The notes under the pieces are model-generated. The model was not told the origin of the DNA. It saw only the letters and a program-made list of their open reading frames with translations, and ran no database searches. Below, one piece after another: positions 7,753 through 16,133 of a stretch of 27,150 nt of DNA. Source of the stretch: an uncultured Leucobacter sp. (GTDB taxonomy: Bacteria > Actinomycetota > Actinomycetes > Actinomycetales > Microbacteriaceae); assembly GCA_937872275.1 (NCBI GenBank), contig CALMSE010000019.1, forward strand, positions 1 through 27,150, given 5' to 3'. The translations under genes were made by a program, and so were the position numbers. Within the stretch, counting starts at the first letter, position 1. Every line of letters starts with the position of its first letter.

Positions 7753-7867
7753 GCGTGCGGGGCTCGTCGCGGACTGCGCACCGAGGCGGACGGAGAGGGG
7801 CGCGGCCCGGACCCGATGGGCGGGAGCGCGTCACCACGGGAAATATCCCCTGGCGCGGCCGTATGTA

Positions 7868-7916
7868 TTGACCATCGCGCTCGAGGTCGAATATAGTCAT
7901 ACAAACAAACGTTTGA
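7868..7916 (+). promoter_or_regulatory. Promoter with operator before the alpha/beta hydrolase
   Basis: TTGACC (7868-7873) and TATAGT (7892-7897) are separated by 18 bp, a near-consensus pair. The dyad ACAAACGTTTGA (7905-7916), with perfect 10-bp palindrome CAAACGTTTG, sits just after the -10 box over the expected start of transcription. Repression by steric block is the natural reading. The gap 7699-7961 otherwise holds the terminator at 7712 and no gene. Confidence 0.7.
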
Positions 7917-7961
7917 ATTGTTTTGATTCCACTTACCTCGTAGAGACTCAAAGGAGAGGCG

Positions 7962-8768
7962 ATGCCGTCGTTCAAGATCGAAAACGGGCCGGAGATCTTT
8001 TTCGAAGACACCGGCGGTGCCGGTGTGCCGATCATCTTCAGCCACGGGCTCTTCATGACCCGTGAGATGTTCGGGCCCCAGCTCGAGGAGTTCTCGAAGG
8101 ACCACCGGTGCATCGTCTGGGACGAGCGCGCTCACGGGAAGACGGCATGGGAGGGCGAATTCACCTATTACGATTCCGCCGAAGATCTCATCGGTCTCGC
8201 CGATCACCTGGGGATCGACAAGTTCATCCACTTCGGGTTCAGCCAGGGCGGGCTCCTGGCGCTGCGAGCGGCGATCGGGCACCCCGACCGTTTCATCGGG
8301 CTGATCCAGTGCTCGACTCACGCGCATGCTCTTTCGGGCGACGCGGTGGCCGCCTTCAAGGAGAAGATCAGCAAGTGGGGTCGTGATGGACTCACCGAGG
8401 AGACGAAGGACTTCCTCCGGTGGCTCATCCTCGGCGAGGGCGTCGATGAGGCCTTCTGGATGGACTACTGGAGCACGATGACGGAGCAGCAGCTCGACGA
8501 TGCGACCTACGCCCTGTACGAGGCCGAGGAAGTGAAGGACCGCCTGGACGAGGTGAAGGCCCCGACGCTCGTCATACACGGTCTCGCCGACGTCTCGACC
8601 CCCCTCGAGCTCGCCAAGTACGTCGGCGATCATGTTCCGGACTCGCGGGGGACCGTGCTCATCGAGAACGGCCCTCACGCCATCAACCTCTCCCACGCCG
8701 ATCAGGTGAACGCGGCCGCACGAGCGTTCGTCGACGAGGTCACCGCAGAGTACGAGAAGACCCTGTAG
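7962..8768 (+). CDS. Alpha/beta-fold hydrolase
   Basis: A cytosolic hydrolase of 268 residues with a complete catalytic triad. The nucleophile is Ser94 in GFSQGG, the acid is Asp210 in HGLADVSTP, and the base is His239 in NGPHAIN. The oxyanion loop HG is at 28-29. The fold and length fit the esterase, lactonase and C-C hydrolase group. In context it may hydrolyse a lactone or ester made by the LLM monooxygenase, releasing the hydroxy acid that the ligase at 4794 activates; that role is inference. AAAGGAG precedes the ATG at normal distance. It heads a two-gene operon with the SDR at 8771 and has its own operator-bearing promoter. Confidence 0.88.
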   Translation: MPSFKIENGPEIFFEDTGGAGVPIIFSHGLFMTREMFGPQLEEFSKDHRCIVWDERAHGKTAWEGEFTYYDSAEDLIGLADHLGIDKFIHFGFSQGGLLALRAAIGHPDRFIGLIQCSTHAHALSGDAVAAFKEKISKWGRDGLTEETKDFLRWLILGEGVDEAFWMDYWSTMTEQQLDDATYALYEAEEVKDRLDEVKAPTLVIHGLADVSTPLELAKYVGDHVPDSRGTVLIENGPHAINLSHADQVNAAARAFVDEVTAEYEKTL

Positions 8769-8770
8769 GC

Positions 8771-9529
8771 ATGGGAGACCTGGAGCAGAACCTGGTCGGG
8801 ATCGTCACGGGAGGCGCGTCGGGCATCGGGGAGGCCTGCGTCCGAGGACTCGTGGAGTCCGGGCACGCCGTGGTGATCGCGGATTACGACCTCGAACGCG
8901 CAGAACGGCTCGCCGATGAGCTCGGCGATCGTACGCTGGCGGTCCAGGTCGACGTCACCGTCGAGGAGGACTCCCTCAACATGGTCCGGCTCGCCGTCGA
9001 GCGTTTCGGGCGCCTGGACTTCGCGGTCAACAACGCTGGAACGGGCAACCGTGATGCGAGTCTGATCGGAGACATCGGGTTCCGGGAATGGCGCCGATTG
9101 ATGTCCGTGAACCTCGACGGGGTCTTTCTCTCGGTGGCTGCCGAGGCGAAGCAGATGGAGAGCTCCGGAGGCGGGTCGATCGTCAACATCGCATCCGTGA
9201 TGGGGGTGGTCGCGACCCGCGGCGCCGGCGCATATGTCGCGAGCAAGCACGGCGTGGTCGGTCTGACGAAGGCCGCCGCGCTCGACTACGCCCCTGCTGG
9301 AATCCGGGTGAACGCCATCGGGCCCGGCTACGTCGAGACCTCCATGCTCGCGGGCCGCCTCGCCGGCCAACCGATCGAGGTCCGCCGGGAAATCGAAGGC
9401 CGCCACCCGGTCGGCCGCATCGCGAGGCCGGAGGAGATCGCGACCGCGGTCGCCTACCTGGTCTCGCCGGGCGCCTCGTTCATCACGGGCGCGTACCTGC
9501 CGGTCGACGGCGGATACATCTGCAGGTAG
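8771..9529 (+). CDS. Short-chain dehydrogenase/reductase (classical SDR)
   Basis: A 252-residue NAD(P)-dependent enzyme. The cofactor motif TGGASGIG lies at residues 13-20 and NNAG at 87-90. The full catalytic tetrad is present: Asn114, Ser142, Tyr155 and Lys159 (YVASK). Asp38 at the end of the second strand favours NAD over NADP. The C-terminus ends in the usual VDGGYICR. The start codon is two bases after the hydrolase stop, with no clear ribosome binding site, so translation is probably coupled. A dehydrogenase acting on an alcohol released by the hydrolase, or on a hydroxyacyl-CoA, is plausible. It ends before a large bidirectional hairpin facing the minus-strand OYE gene. Confidence 0.88.
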   Translation: MGDLEQNLVGIVTGGASGIGEACVRGLVESGHAVVIADYDLERAERLADELGDRTLAVQVDVTVEEDSLNMVRLAVERFGRLDFAVNNAGTGNRDASLIGDIGFREWRRLMSVNLDGVFLSVAAEAKQMESSGGGSIVNIASVMGVVATRGAGAYVASKHGVVGLTKAAALDYAPAGIRVNAIGPGYVETSMLAGRLAGQPIEVRREIEGRHPVGRIARPEEIATAVAYLVSPGASFITGAYLPVDGGYICR

Positions 9530-9534
9530 GCGAC

Positions 9535-9616
9535 GCGGCCCCGTATCGCGGGGTCGCCCCGCGAAGCCCGAGAGGCGCGTACGACCGTGAGGAGTACGTG
9601 CGTCTCGGGCTTCGCG
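9535..9616. terminator. Bidirectional terminator: two hairpins between convergent genes
   Basis: The main stem has arms 9560-9582 and 9594-9616, matching at 21 of 23 positions (14 perfect at the base) around an 11-base loop. A smaller 9-bp hairpin, GCGGCCCCG with CGGGGTCGC, precedes it at 9535-9557. They fill the gap between the SDR stop and the convergent OYE stop. No T-tract is present on either strand, as in many actinobacterial terminators. Confidence 0.7.
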
Positions 9617-9650
9617 TCCCATCCGGCCCTGGGGGGATGGGCCCGGGCGG

Positions 9651-10835
9651 TCAGCCTTCCAGCGGAGGAATGTCTGCGTTGGCGTAGGTCGAGGGAAGGA
9701 AGCCCTGCATCCCCATCTCGCGGTACTTGAGCCAGAATCCCTGGCGATCCGGCAGCGACTCGAAGCCCGGATCGAGTCCGAGCTTGTGCGCGGCATCGAT
9801 CGGCCAGTACGGGTTGTAGATCGACTCGCGCCCGATGGCGACGGTGTCGGCGTGCCCGTTCTCGATGATCGCATTGGCGTGGTGCGCGTGAACGATCAGG
9901 CCCACCGCATTGGTCCTGACCCCCGCGTCGCGCTTCACCTCGTGCGCGAGCGACCGCTGGTAGGCGTACGCGCTTCGCCGGTCGGCGCCGATGTCCTTCT
10001 GTATCCCGCCCATCGAGCAGTCGATCATGTCGACGCCCAGCTCCTTCAGGAGCTTCGCGAGGCGGATCGTATCCGGCATCGACCAGCTCGATCCGTCGAG
10101 ACAGGAGATGCGCACGAGCAGGGGCTTCTCGTCCGGCAGCGCCGCACGAACCCCTTCGACGATCTCTCGGAGGAAGCGAGTGCGGTTCTCGAATGAGCCG
10201 CCGTAGGCGTCGGTGCGCTGATTGGTGGCCTCGGAGAGGAAGAGGTGGATGAGGTAGCCGTGAGCGGCATGGATCTCGACGACCTCGTAGCCGGCCTCGT
10301 CGGCTCGGACGGCCGCCTGCACGAACGCATCGATGACCTGCCGAATGTCCTGCAGCGTCATCTCGCGGGCGATCGGGTGATCCGGGTAGAGCATCTGGGG
10401 TACCGGGCTGGGGGCCATCCGGTCCCAGTCCTCGGGGTCGAGACCGCGCTTCTCCTCTTCGGTCAGCGGAACATTCCCGTCGGCCCATTTCCAAGGAGCG
10501 TGCTCTTGCACTTTCCGACCGGGATGCATGAGCTGAATCCCTGGTGTGGCGCCCTTCGACTTCACCAGTTCGACGAGTCTGGCGAGACCGGGGACGAACT
10601 CGTCGTCCCAGATTCCGAGGTCACCCGGAGTGCCCCGGCCGCGCTTCTCCACCGTCGTTCCCTCCTGCATGACCAGGCCCGCGCCGCCGGCTGCGAGCGA
10701 GCCGTAGTGCGCGACGTGGTGATCGGTGGGGTGGCCGAATTCCGCGCAGTACTGCCACATCGGGGATATCAGGATGCGGTTCTTCAGCGTGACCCCTCTG
10801 AGCTCGAGTGGGCTGAAAAGATTCGGTCTGCTCAA
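9651..10835 (-). CDS. NADH:flavin oxidoreductase, Old Yellow Enzyme family (YqjM/NamA-like)
   Basis: A 394-residue FMN-binding TIM barrel that would reduce the C=C bond of an enone or enoate. The N-terminal NLFSPLELRGVTLKNR is typical. PMWQYC places a cysteine at residue 30, in the region of the flavin-tuning cysteine of YqjM-type enzymes. The substrate-binding His pair is H189 and H192 in IHAAHGYLIHLFLS, and AYGGSFENR follows. The open frame extends to an ATG at 10934, but that would place the start beyond the operator and -10 box. I chose the TTG at 10835: AAAGGAG lies 8 bases upstream, and it starts exactly where the fold begins. An ATG at 10898, read from a nearly leaderless mRNA, is an alternative. 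A single-gene unit on the minus strand with its own operator. Confidence 0.88.
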   Translation of the reverse strand: MSRPNLFSPLELRGVTLKNRILISPMWQYCAEFGHPTDHHVAHYGSLAAGGAGLVMQEGTTVEKRGRGTPGDLGIWDDEFVPGLARLVELVKSKGATPGIQLMHPGRKVQEHAPWKWADGNVPLTEEEKRGLDPEDWDRMAPSPVPQMLYPDHPIAREMTLQDIRQVIDAFVQAAVRADEAGYEVVEIHAAHGYLIHLFLSEATNQRTDAYGGSFENRTRFLREIVEGVRAALPDEKPLLVRISCLDGSSWSMPDTIRLAKLLKELGVDMIDCSMGGIQKDIGADRRSAYAYQRSLAHEVKRDAGVRTNAVGLIVHAHHANAIIENGHADTVAIGRESIYNPYWPIDAAHKLGLDPGFESLPDRQGFWLKYREMGMQGFLPSTYANADIPPLEG

Positions 10836-10906
10836 TGCGGCATCTCCTTTGATGTGCGGGTGGATGAGACCCGGCAGGCGCCCGGGCTCAGTCATCATTC
10901 TGGCAG

Positions 10907-10934
10907 AATCTACCAAATGATTGGGAGAATTCAA
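10907..10934 (-). promoter_or_regulatory. OYE promoter with operator in the -35/-10 spacer
   Basis: On the minus strand TTGAAT (10934 down to 10929) and TAGATT (10912 down to 10907) are spaced by 16 bp. The dyad CCAAATGATTGG (10913-10924) lies exactly within this spacer. This is a classical repressor position. The untranslated leader to the TTG start would be about 65 bases. Confidence 0.6.
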
Positions 10935-11037
10935 TCGTTCCCGAGCAGGGGGCCGATGCGCGGGCCGCGGCGCGGCGGGTGTGTCGAAAGGGGGCGGGCG
11001 AGCCGCGGCGAGCGCGATCGAATCGTGATCATTTCAT

Positions 11038-11078
11038 CCAAACGGCCGGTTGACAAACCCGTGATTACCGTGTTCACT
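11038..11078 (+). promoter_or_regulatory. Candidate promoter and GC-rich dyad before the ABC transporter operon
   Basis: TTGACA (11050-11055) is a consensus -35 box; the best -10 at 17 bp is a poor TTCACT (11073-11078). CAAACGGCCGGTTG at 11039-11052 is a 14-bp palindrome with one mismatched pair that overlaps the -35 box. Its first twelve bases from 11038, CCAAACGGCCGG, match the island dyad at 9 of 12 positions. The 245-bp gap between the OYE and lipoprotein genes shows no other gene. Confidence 0.35.
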
Positions 11079-11179
11079 GATCTCCAGATGCGGAACCCGT
11101 ATCGAAACTCCGCTCACTCGAAGTGCGGAATTCCTGTCAATGCACGATGTAGCTCATGGATTAAAGTGAGGCAATTTCA

Positions 11180-12328
11180 ATGAAGAAATCTTCAATCAGA
11201 ATCGCGACTGCGACCGCGGTCGTCGCCCTCGCGGCGTCGCTCGCGGCCTGTGCACCGGCCACGACCGATGGCGGAACGGGTGAAGGCCAGAGCGAGAACA
11301 AATTCGAGGTGACGGGCGAGGCCACGACGTTCACCTCCGCTCAGGATCTGGTCGATTCGTTCGACACCTCCACCCTGTGCGGCGACGAGGAGCTGACCAT
11401 CGCGCATCCTCGCGGACTCGGCGTGGTCTGGCTGCTCACGGTCGACGCCATTCTCGAGGATCACCTGGCGGAGTTCTGCCCCAACGTCACCCTCGTGGTG
11501 ACCGATGCTCAGGCCGACCCGGCCAAGGCGAACTCCGATCTGAACTCGCTCGTCGCCCAGGGCGTGGACGGCGTCGTCATCGACCCGCTCTTCGGCGAGG
11601 CCATGCTGCCGGCGATGCAGGCCGTCAAGGACGCCGGCATTCCGATCGTGACCTACGTCTCCTCGTCGGGCGCGACCGCCGGCCAGGAGGTCACCGCGGT
11701 GGGAGAGGTCGACACCTCGGCCAACGGCGTGCTGTTCACGGAGTTCATGAACCGTGCGCTCGACGGGGAGGGCACGATCGTCTTCCTCGGCGGCGGCCCC
11801 GGCCAGCCCTCCAGCATCTCGAACATGGAGGCGATCAAGAAGAATCTCGAGAACTATCCCGGCCTGACCCTCGTCGAAGAGGAGTTCCAGCCGATCAGCA
11901 ATGATGCGGCGGAGGCCCGTCAGGTGATGTCCGCTCTGCTTGCGAAGCACGGTCGGATCGACGGAGTCATCGGCGACAACGGCGGCGTGGTGAACACGAT
12001 CCTCGATGCGTACGAGGCCTCCGGCTTCGAGCCCCCCGCGCTCGCGGTCTCCGCTGCGACGAACGGCCTGAACTGCGCCTGGGAAGAGCGCAAGGACTTC
12101 CCGTACTTCTCCACCGACGGCAACCAGATGGGCGCGGTCTCGTCGCTCCGCCGGGTGCTCGCCGAGATCAACGGCGTGGCGTTCGACCAGTCGCTCACCG
12201 TCGCCCCCTGGGCGGTCGTCGACACCCTCACCCCCGGGATGGAGCCCAAGTGCGACGCCTCGGTCTCGCCCGACGTCGATTGGACGACTTCGCTCTCGGA
12301 CGACAAGGTGAAGCAGCTCTTCGGCTGA
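11180..12328 (+). CDS. Sugar-type ABC transporter substrate-binding lipoprotein
   Basis: A 382-residue exported protein. A type II signal peptide is clear: KK at 2-3, a hydrophobic stretch, and the lipobox LAAC with the lipidated cysteine at position 24. A Thr/Gly-rich linker follows. The mature part has the two-lobed periplasmic-binding fold of the ribose/galactose family (Peripla_BP_4 type): VDGVVIDPLFGEAMLPAMQ and GIPIVTYVSSSG are typical. It would be anchored outside the membrane and deliver ligand to the fused ATPase-permease. The family usually binds sugars, but members also bind autoinducers, purines and other small cyclic compounds. A sterol, terpenoid or glycoside ligand cannot be excluded here. 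GAGG lies 10 bases upstream of the ATG. It begins the transporter operon. Confidence 0.9.
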   Translation: MKKSSIRIATATAVVALAASLAACAPATTDGGTGEGQSENKFEVTGEATTFTSAQDLVDSFDTSTLCGDEELTIAHPRGLGVVWLLTVDAILEDHLAEFCPNVTLVVTDAQADPAKANSDLNSLVAQGVDGVVIDPLFGEAMLPAMQAVKDAGIPIVTYVSSSGATAGQEVTAVGEVDTSANGVLFTEFMNRALDGEGTIVFLGGGPGQPSSISNMEAIKKNLENYPGLTLVEEEFQPISNDAAEARQVMSALLAKHGRIDGVIGDNGGVVNTILDAYEASGFEPPALAVSAATNGLNCAWEERKDFPYFSTDGNQMGAVSSLRRVLAEINGVAFDQSLTVAPWAVVDTLTPGMEPKCDASVSPDVDWTTSLSDDKVKQLFG

Positions 12329-12344
12329 TCCGAGACGCACGTCG

Positions 12345-12392
12345 CAAGTTGGGTCTCGTTCCTGCCGCATCGCCGGAGCGAGGCCCAACTTG
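12345..12392 (+). other. Intercistronic hairpin after the binding-protein gene
   Basis: Arms 12345-12360 and 12377-12392 form a 16-bp stem (CAAGTTGGG with CCCAACTTG at the base, two G-T wobbles) around a 16-base loop. No T-run follows, and the operon continues 88 bp later. Such hairpins after binding-protein genes commonly protect the upstream mRNA or cause partial termination, so that the binding protein is made in excess. Confidence 0.6.
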
Positions 12393-12479
12393 ACACCCTC
12401 CCAGAAGACGCCCTGCACCGAGGCAGCGTGCCTGAACCGCCGCAGAGCTTCCAGCTGACACCGAAAGGTCACCATCACC

Positions 12480-14993
12480 ATGTCTGTTGCTGGGACACCA
12501 ACCGACACCACCGTCCCCGAGATCGCGCTCTCTCTGAGGGGGATCACCAAGGACTTCCCGGGCGTCCGCGCACTCGATGACGTGAATCTCGAGGTCAGAG
12601 CCGGCGAGGTCCACGGCGTGGTCGGCGAGAACGGCGCCGGGAAGTCCACCCTGATGGCGATCACCTCGGGCGCGCTGCGCTCGGACTCCGGCACCGTCAC
12701 CATCCTCGACGAGATGCTCGAGGAAGCCGATCCCCAGACGGCGCGGAAACTCGGCATCGCGATCGTGCGCCAGGAGCCTGCTCTCATGCCGGATCTCACG
12801 GTGGCGGAGAACTTCTATCTCGGCGTGACGGCCGAGTTCCGCCCGCCGATGCGAGCCCTGACCTCATGGGCGGAACAGGTGCTCTCGGCCTGGGGGGACG
12901 CCTCGATCGATGTGCGAGACCGGGTCGAGCAGCTCGGACCGCAGAGCCGCTTCATCGTGGAGATCTGCCGTGCGCTCGCTCAGAACCCGCGCGTGCTGAT
13001 CCTCGACGAGCCGACCGAGCATCTGGTGGCCGAGGAGGTCGATGTGCTGTTCGGGCACATCCGCCGCCTGGTCGCCGAGGGCACGGCCGTCGTGTACATC
13101 TCTCACCGCCTGAACGAGGTGAAGGAGGTCTCCGACCGCATCACGGTGCTGCGCAACGGCAAGAGCATCGGGACCCATGAGGCGGCCGATCTGACCGAGG
13201 ACCAGATCGTGCAGCTGATCATCGGCCGGGAGCTCGATGTCTTCTTCCCCGAGAAGCTCGCCTTCGCCGGGGGCGACGAAGCCCCCCTTCTCGAGATCTC
13301 GGACCTCTCGAACCTGAACCTCAACCAGGTCTCGTTCTCGGTGAAGCGCGGCGAGGTCATCGGACTCGCGGGAATCGAGGGCAACGGCCAGAAGAATCTG
13401 CTTCGGGTGCTCGCCGGCCTCGAGAACGCGAACGGGTCGATAGCGGTCGGGGGGAGGCGGCTCCGTCTCAACGACCAGCACTCTTCGACGGCCAACGGGA
13501 TCACCTATCTCACCGGAGATCGCCACAACGAGGGCGTGCTGACGGGGCTCTCGGTCGGCGAGAACACGGTGTTCCGAAGCCTGCGACGCCTGAGCAGGGC
13601 AGGCTGGGCTCGCGAGAAGACGCTGCGGGAGTTCGGTGTGCAGGTGATCAGGGACTTCAACGTGAAGACTCCCACGCTCGACACCCCGATCGAATCGCTC
13701 TCAGGCGGGAACCAGCAGAAGGCGCTGCTCGGGGGCGCGCTCGCGACCGAGCCGAAGATCTTCCTCGTCGAGGAGCCCACCCAGGGCGTCGACGTCGGCG
13801 CGAAGAGCGAGATCTACCAGCTCCTCCGGGAGGCCGCGCAACGGGGCGCCATCGTCATCATCCACTCCTCAAGCGCGTTGGAGCTCGAGGGGGTGGCGGA
13901 CCGGGTTCTCGTGATGTCGCGCGGGCATGTCATCCGAGAGCTCGCCGGCGATGAGATCACCGAAGAGGCCATCACCGGATCCGCGCTCAAATCCGATACG
14001 CAGCGGGTCCGCGTAGTGCAGCACCGCACCCAGCGCTCGTCGTGGCTGGCCGGCGACACCGCCCCGCTCGCCGTCGTCGGCGGTCTGGTGGTGCTCCTGA
14101 CGCTGATCAGCTTCATCGCGAACCCCCGGTTCCTCGGTCCGACGAACGTATCCGGAATCCTCATCCTCGCCGCGCCGCTGGCCCTGATAGCGATGGGCCA
14201 GCTCTTCGTCCTGCTGACCGGGGGCATCGATCTGTCGAACGGCCCCCTGATGGGCCTCGTGCCCGTCATCGCCTCGTTCTACCTGGTGGACGGCGTCGCC
14301 GGGTACTCGCAGGCGATGGGCTGGGTCTACATGCTTCTCGCGGCAGTGGCGATCGGAGCGATCAACTGGGCGTTCATCGACCTGTTGAAGATGAGCCCCA
14401 TCATCGCGACGCTGATCACCTACATCGCGGTCCAGGCGGCTTCCTTCACGCTGCGTCCGACTCGCGGAGGCCGGATCAGCTACGCCGTCATGGATCCGTT
14501 GAAGGTCACCGTCGGATTCATCCCGGTCGCCTTCATCGCCGCGCTCGTCATCGCGCTCGTCCTCGGCTACCTGTTGAAGTACTCGCGCCCGGGCGTGGCG
14601 CTGCGCGCGGTCGGTTCGTTCGAGGAGTCCGCGCGCGTGAACGGCATCAACCCCAAGGCCGTCCGATTCGCGGCGTACCTGTCTTCGAGTCTGCTGGCGT
14701 TTCTCGCCGGCGTCCTGCTGATGTCGCAGAACGGGACCGGCGATCCGGAGGCGGGCGTCTCGTACACCCTGCTCGGCATCACGGCTGCGGTTCTCGGCGG
14801 GGCGAGCCTGTTCGGAGGACGCGGCTCCTTCCTGGGCGTGATCCTCGGCGCGGTTCTGATCAATGTGGTGAACGCGATGTCCGTCTTCCTGGGGCTCACC
14901 TCGGATTGGCAGTACTACCTCGTCGGCGCCATGACCATCGGCGCAGTCGCGCTGTACTCAATCGCCCGCAAAAAAGCGGCGGTCGGCCACTAA
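12480..14993 (+). CDS. Fused sugar-type ABC transporter: double ATPase plus permease
   Basis: An 837-residue protein joining an RbsA-like double ATPase (about residues 14-515) to an RbsC-like permease (about 525-835). In most systems these are separate proteins. First ATPase: Walker A GENGAGKST at 49-57 and Walker B LILDEP with D176/E177 are intact, but the signature reads LGPQS (152-156) instead of an LSxGQ-type motif. Second ATPase: the Walker A equivalent is the degenerate GIEGNGQKN, the signature LSGGNQQK (from 407) is perfect, and Walker B reads FLVEEP (E431-E432), with the usual Asp replaced by Glu. This leaves one good Walker A and B in the first half and one good signature in the second, enough for one composite ATP site. 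The permease half has the conserved TGGIDLSNG at 580-588. The reading frame is continuous, with no frameshift at the junction. Confidence 0.9.
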   Translation: MSVAGTPTDTTVPEIALSLRGITKDFPGVRALDDVNLEVRAGEVHGVVGENGAGKSTLMAITSGALRSDSGTVTILDEMLEEADPQTARKLGIAIVRQEPALMPDLTVAENFYLGVTAEFRPPMRALTSWAEQVLSAWGDASIDVRDRVEQLGPQSRFIVEICRALAQNPRVLILDEPTEHLVAEEVDVLFGHIRRLVAEGTAVVYISHRLNEVKEVSDRITVLRNGKSIGTHEAADLTEDQIVQLIIGRELDVFFPEKLAFAGGDEAPLLEISDLSNLNLNQVSFSVKRGEVIGLAGIEGNGQKNLLRVLAGLENANGSIAVGGRRLRLNDQHSSTANGITYLTGDRHNEGVLTGLSVGENTVFRSLRRLSRAGWAREKTLREFGVQVIRDFNVKTPTLDTPIESLSGGNQQKALLGGALATEPKIFLVEEPTQGVDVGAKSEIYQLLREAAQRGAIVIIHSSSALELEGVADRVLVMSRGHVIRELAGDEITEEAITGSALKSDTQRVRVVQHRTQRSSWLAGDTAPLAVVGGLVVLLTLISFIANPRFLGPTNVSGILILAAPLALIAMGQLFVLLTGGIDLSNGPLMGLVPVIASFYLVDGVAGYSQAMGWVYMLLAAVAIGAINWAFIDLLKMSPIIATLITYIAVQAASFTLRPTRGGRISYAVMDPLKVTVGFIPVAFIAALVIALVLGYLLKYSRPGVALRAVGSFEESARVNGINPKAVRFAAYLSSSLLAFLAGVLLMSQNGTGDPEAGVSYTLLGITAAVLGGASLFGGRGSFLGVILGAVLINVVNAMSVFLGLTSDWQYYLVGAMTIGAVALYSIARKKAAVGH

Positions 14994-15005
14994 GGACTAG
15001 AAATC

Positions 15006-16133
15006 ATGACACTCAATCAGATTCAGTCGCCCCCGGAAGAGCGCTTCGGCGACCGCGTGCAGAGCGTGCCGAGCGGAAGCATCTGGCAGCGCATCGGGAG
15101 CAGGCAGGCGACGCCGGTCGTCGTCGCCACCGTCCTGGTCTTCGCGATATCGGCGGTGATCGCCCCGAGGTCCCTGCTCCAGGCGTCGTTGCTCGCGATG
15201 ATCGTGCCTGCGGCTGTGCTCGCCGTCGCAGCGGTCGGGCAGACGCTCGTGGTCCAGCAGAAGGGCATCGATCTCGCGGCGCCCGGCTACATCTCCCTGG
15301 CGGCGACGATCGTGGTCTTCGCCCCGCAGAAACTCGGAGTCCCGAGCGGCATCGCGGTGCTGCTCGCGCTGATCGTGGCGATGCTCGCGGGCCTGCTCAA
15401 CGGATTCTTCATCACCAGGCTCAACGTCACTCCGATCATCTCGTCCCTCGCGTTGAACTCGCTGCTGTTCGGCGTGATGTGGACGGTCTCGGGCGGAAAC
15501 GCGCTGAATGCTCCTGCCGCTCTGACCTGGTTCGCGAAGAACTCGCTCCTCGGGCTTCCGCTCATCGTCTGGCTCGCCGTGGTGCTGGTCGCCGTCACCG
15601 CGATCCTCATGTCGAAGACATCCATCGGACGCAGGTTCGTGGGGGTCGGCGCCAACCCCGTCACCGCGCGGGCGACCGGAGTGAAGGTCAACCGGTACAT
15701 CGTGGGGAGCTACGTGGCGTCGGGGTTCTTCGCCGGGCTGGCCGGCGTGCTGCTCGTCGCATATCTGGGCAAGTCCTCGATCACGATCGGCGCACCGTAT
15801 CTCTTCCCGATCATCTCCGCGGTGATCGTGGGCGGCGCCGTGCTGTCGGGGGGTCGGGGGAGCGTCGTCGCCTCCGCCATCGCCGCCCTCTTCCTCTCTC
15901 AGGTCGTGCAGATGGTGCTGACGCTCGGCGCGCCGGAATCCATCCGCCTGCTGGTCGACGCGCTCGCGATCGCGCTCGCCTCGATCGTGAGGATCGTGCC
16001 CTGGAGCAGATTGTTCAGGGGCAAGAGGAGAGCCGCGGGCGGCGGCAATCGATCACCGAGGCCGCGCGATCGCGACACGCACGCGCGCACTCCGAATAGC
16101 GAAGGACGGGAAACCCATGTTCGGTCTACTTGA
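15006..16133 (+). CDS. Sugar-type ABC transporter permease (RbsC family)
   Basis: A membrane protein of 375 residues with about eight to ten spans (residues 38-335). KGIDLAAPGYISL from residue 86 corresponds to the GGIDLSVG motif of RbsC, and GGAVLSGGRGSVVAS near 280 is the conserved late loop. Together with the permease half of the upstream fusion it would make a heterodimeric channel. The C-terminal tail of about 35 residues (RGKRRAAGGGNRSPRPRDRD onwards) is very basic, hydrophilic and outside the family fold. It runs 17 bases into the next gene in another frame and may be an unconstrained extension. AAGGA overlaps the stop of the fusion gene and lies 9 bases before the ATG. Confidence 0.9.
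   Translation: MTLNQIQSPPEERFGDRVQSVPSGSIWQRIGSRQATPVVVATVLVFAISAVIAPRSLLQASLLAMIVPAAVLAVAAVGQTLVVQQKGIDLAAPGYISLAATIVVFAPQKLGVPSGIAVLLALIVAMLAGLLNGFFITRLNVTPIISSLALNSLLFGVMWTVSGGNALNAPAALTWFAKNSLLGLPLIVWLAVVLVAVTAILMSKTSIGRRFVGVGANPVTARATGVKVNRYIVGSYVASGFFAGLAGVLLVAYLGKSSITIGAPYLFPIISAVIVGGAVLSGGRGSVVASAIAALFLSQVVQMVLTLGAPESIRLLVDALAIALASIVRIVPWSRLFRGKRRAAGGGNRSPRPRDRDTHARTPNSEGRETHVRST

Noticed and set aside
14042..16099. Long plus-strand open frame (685 codons) across the permease genes
   Set aside because: It is the +1-type shadow of the fused transporter and the permease: extremely Arg/Gly/Pro rich, without motifs, while the real frames carry clear permease signatures.
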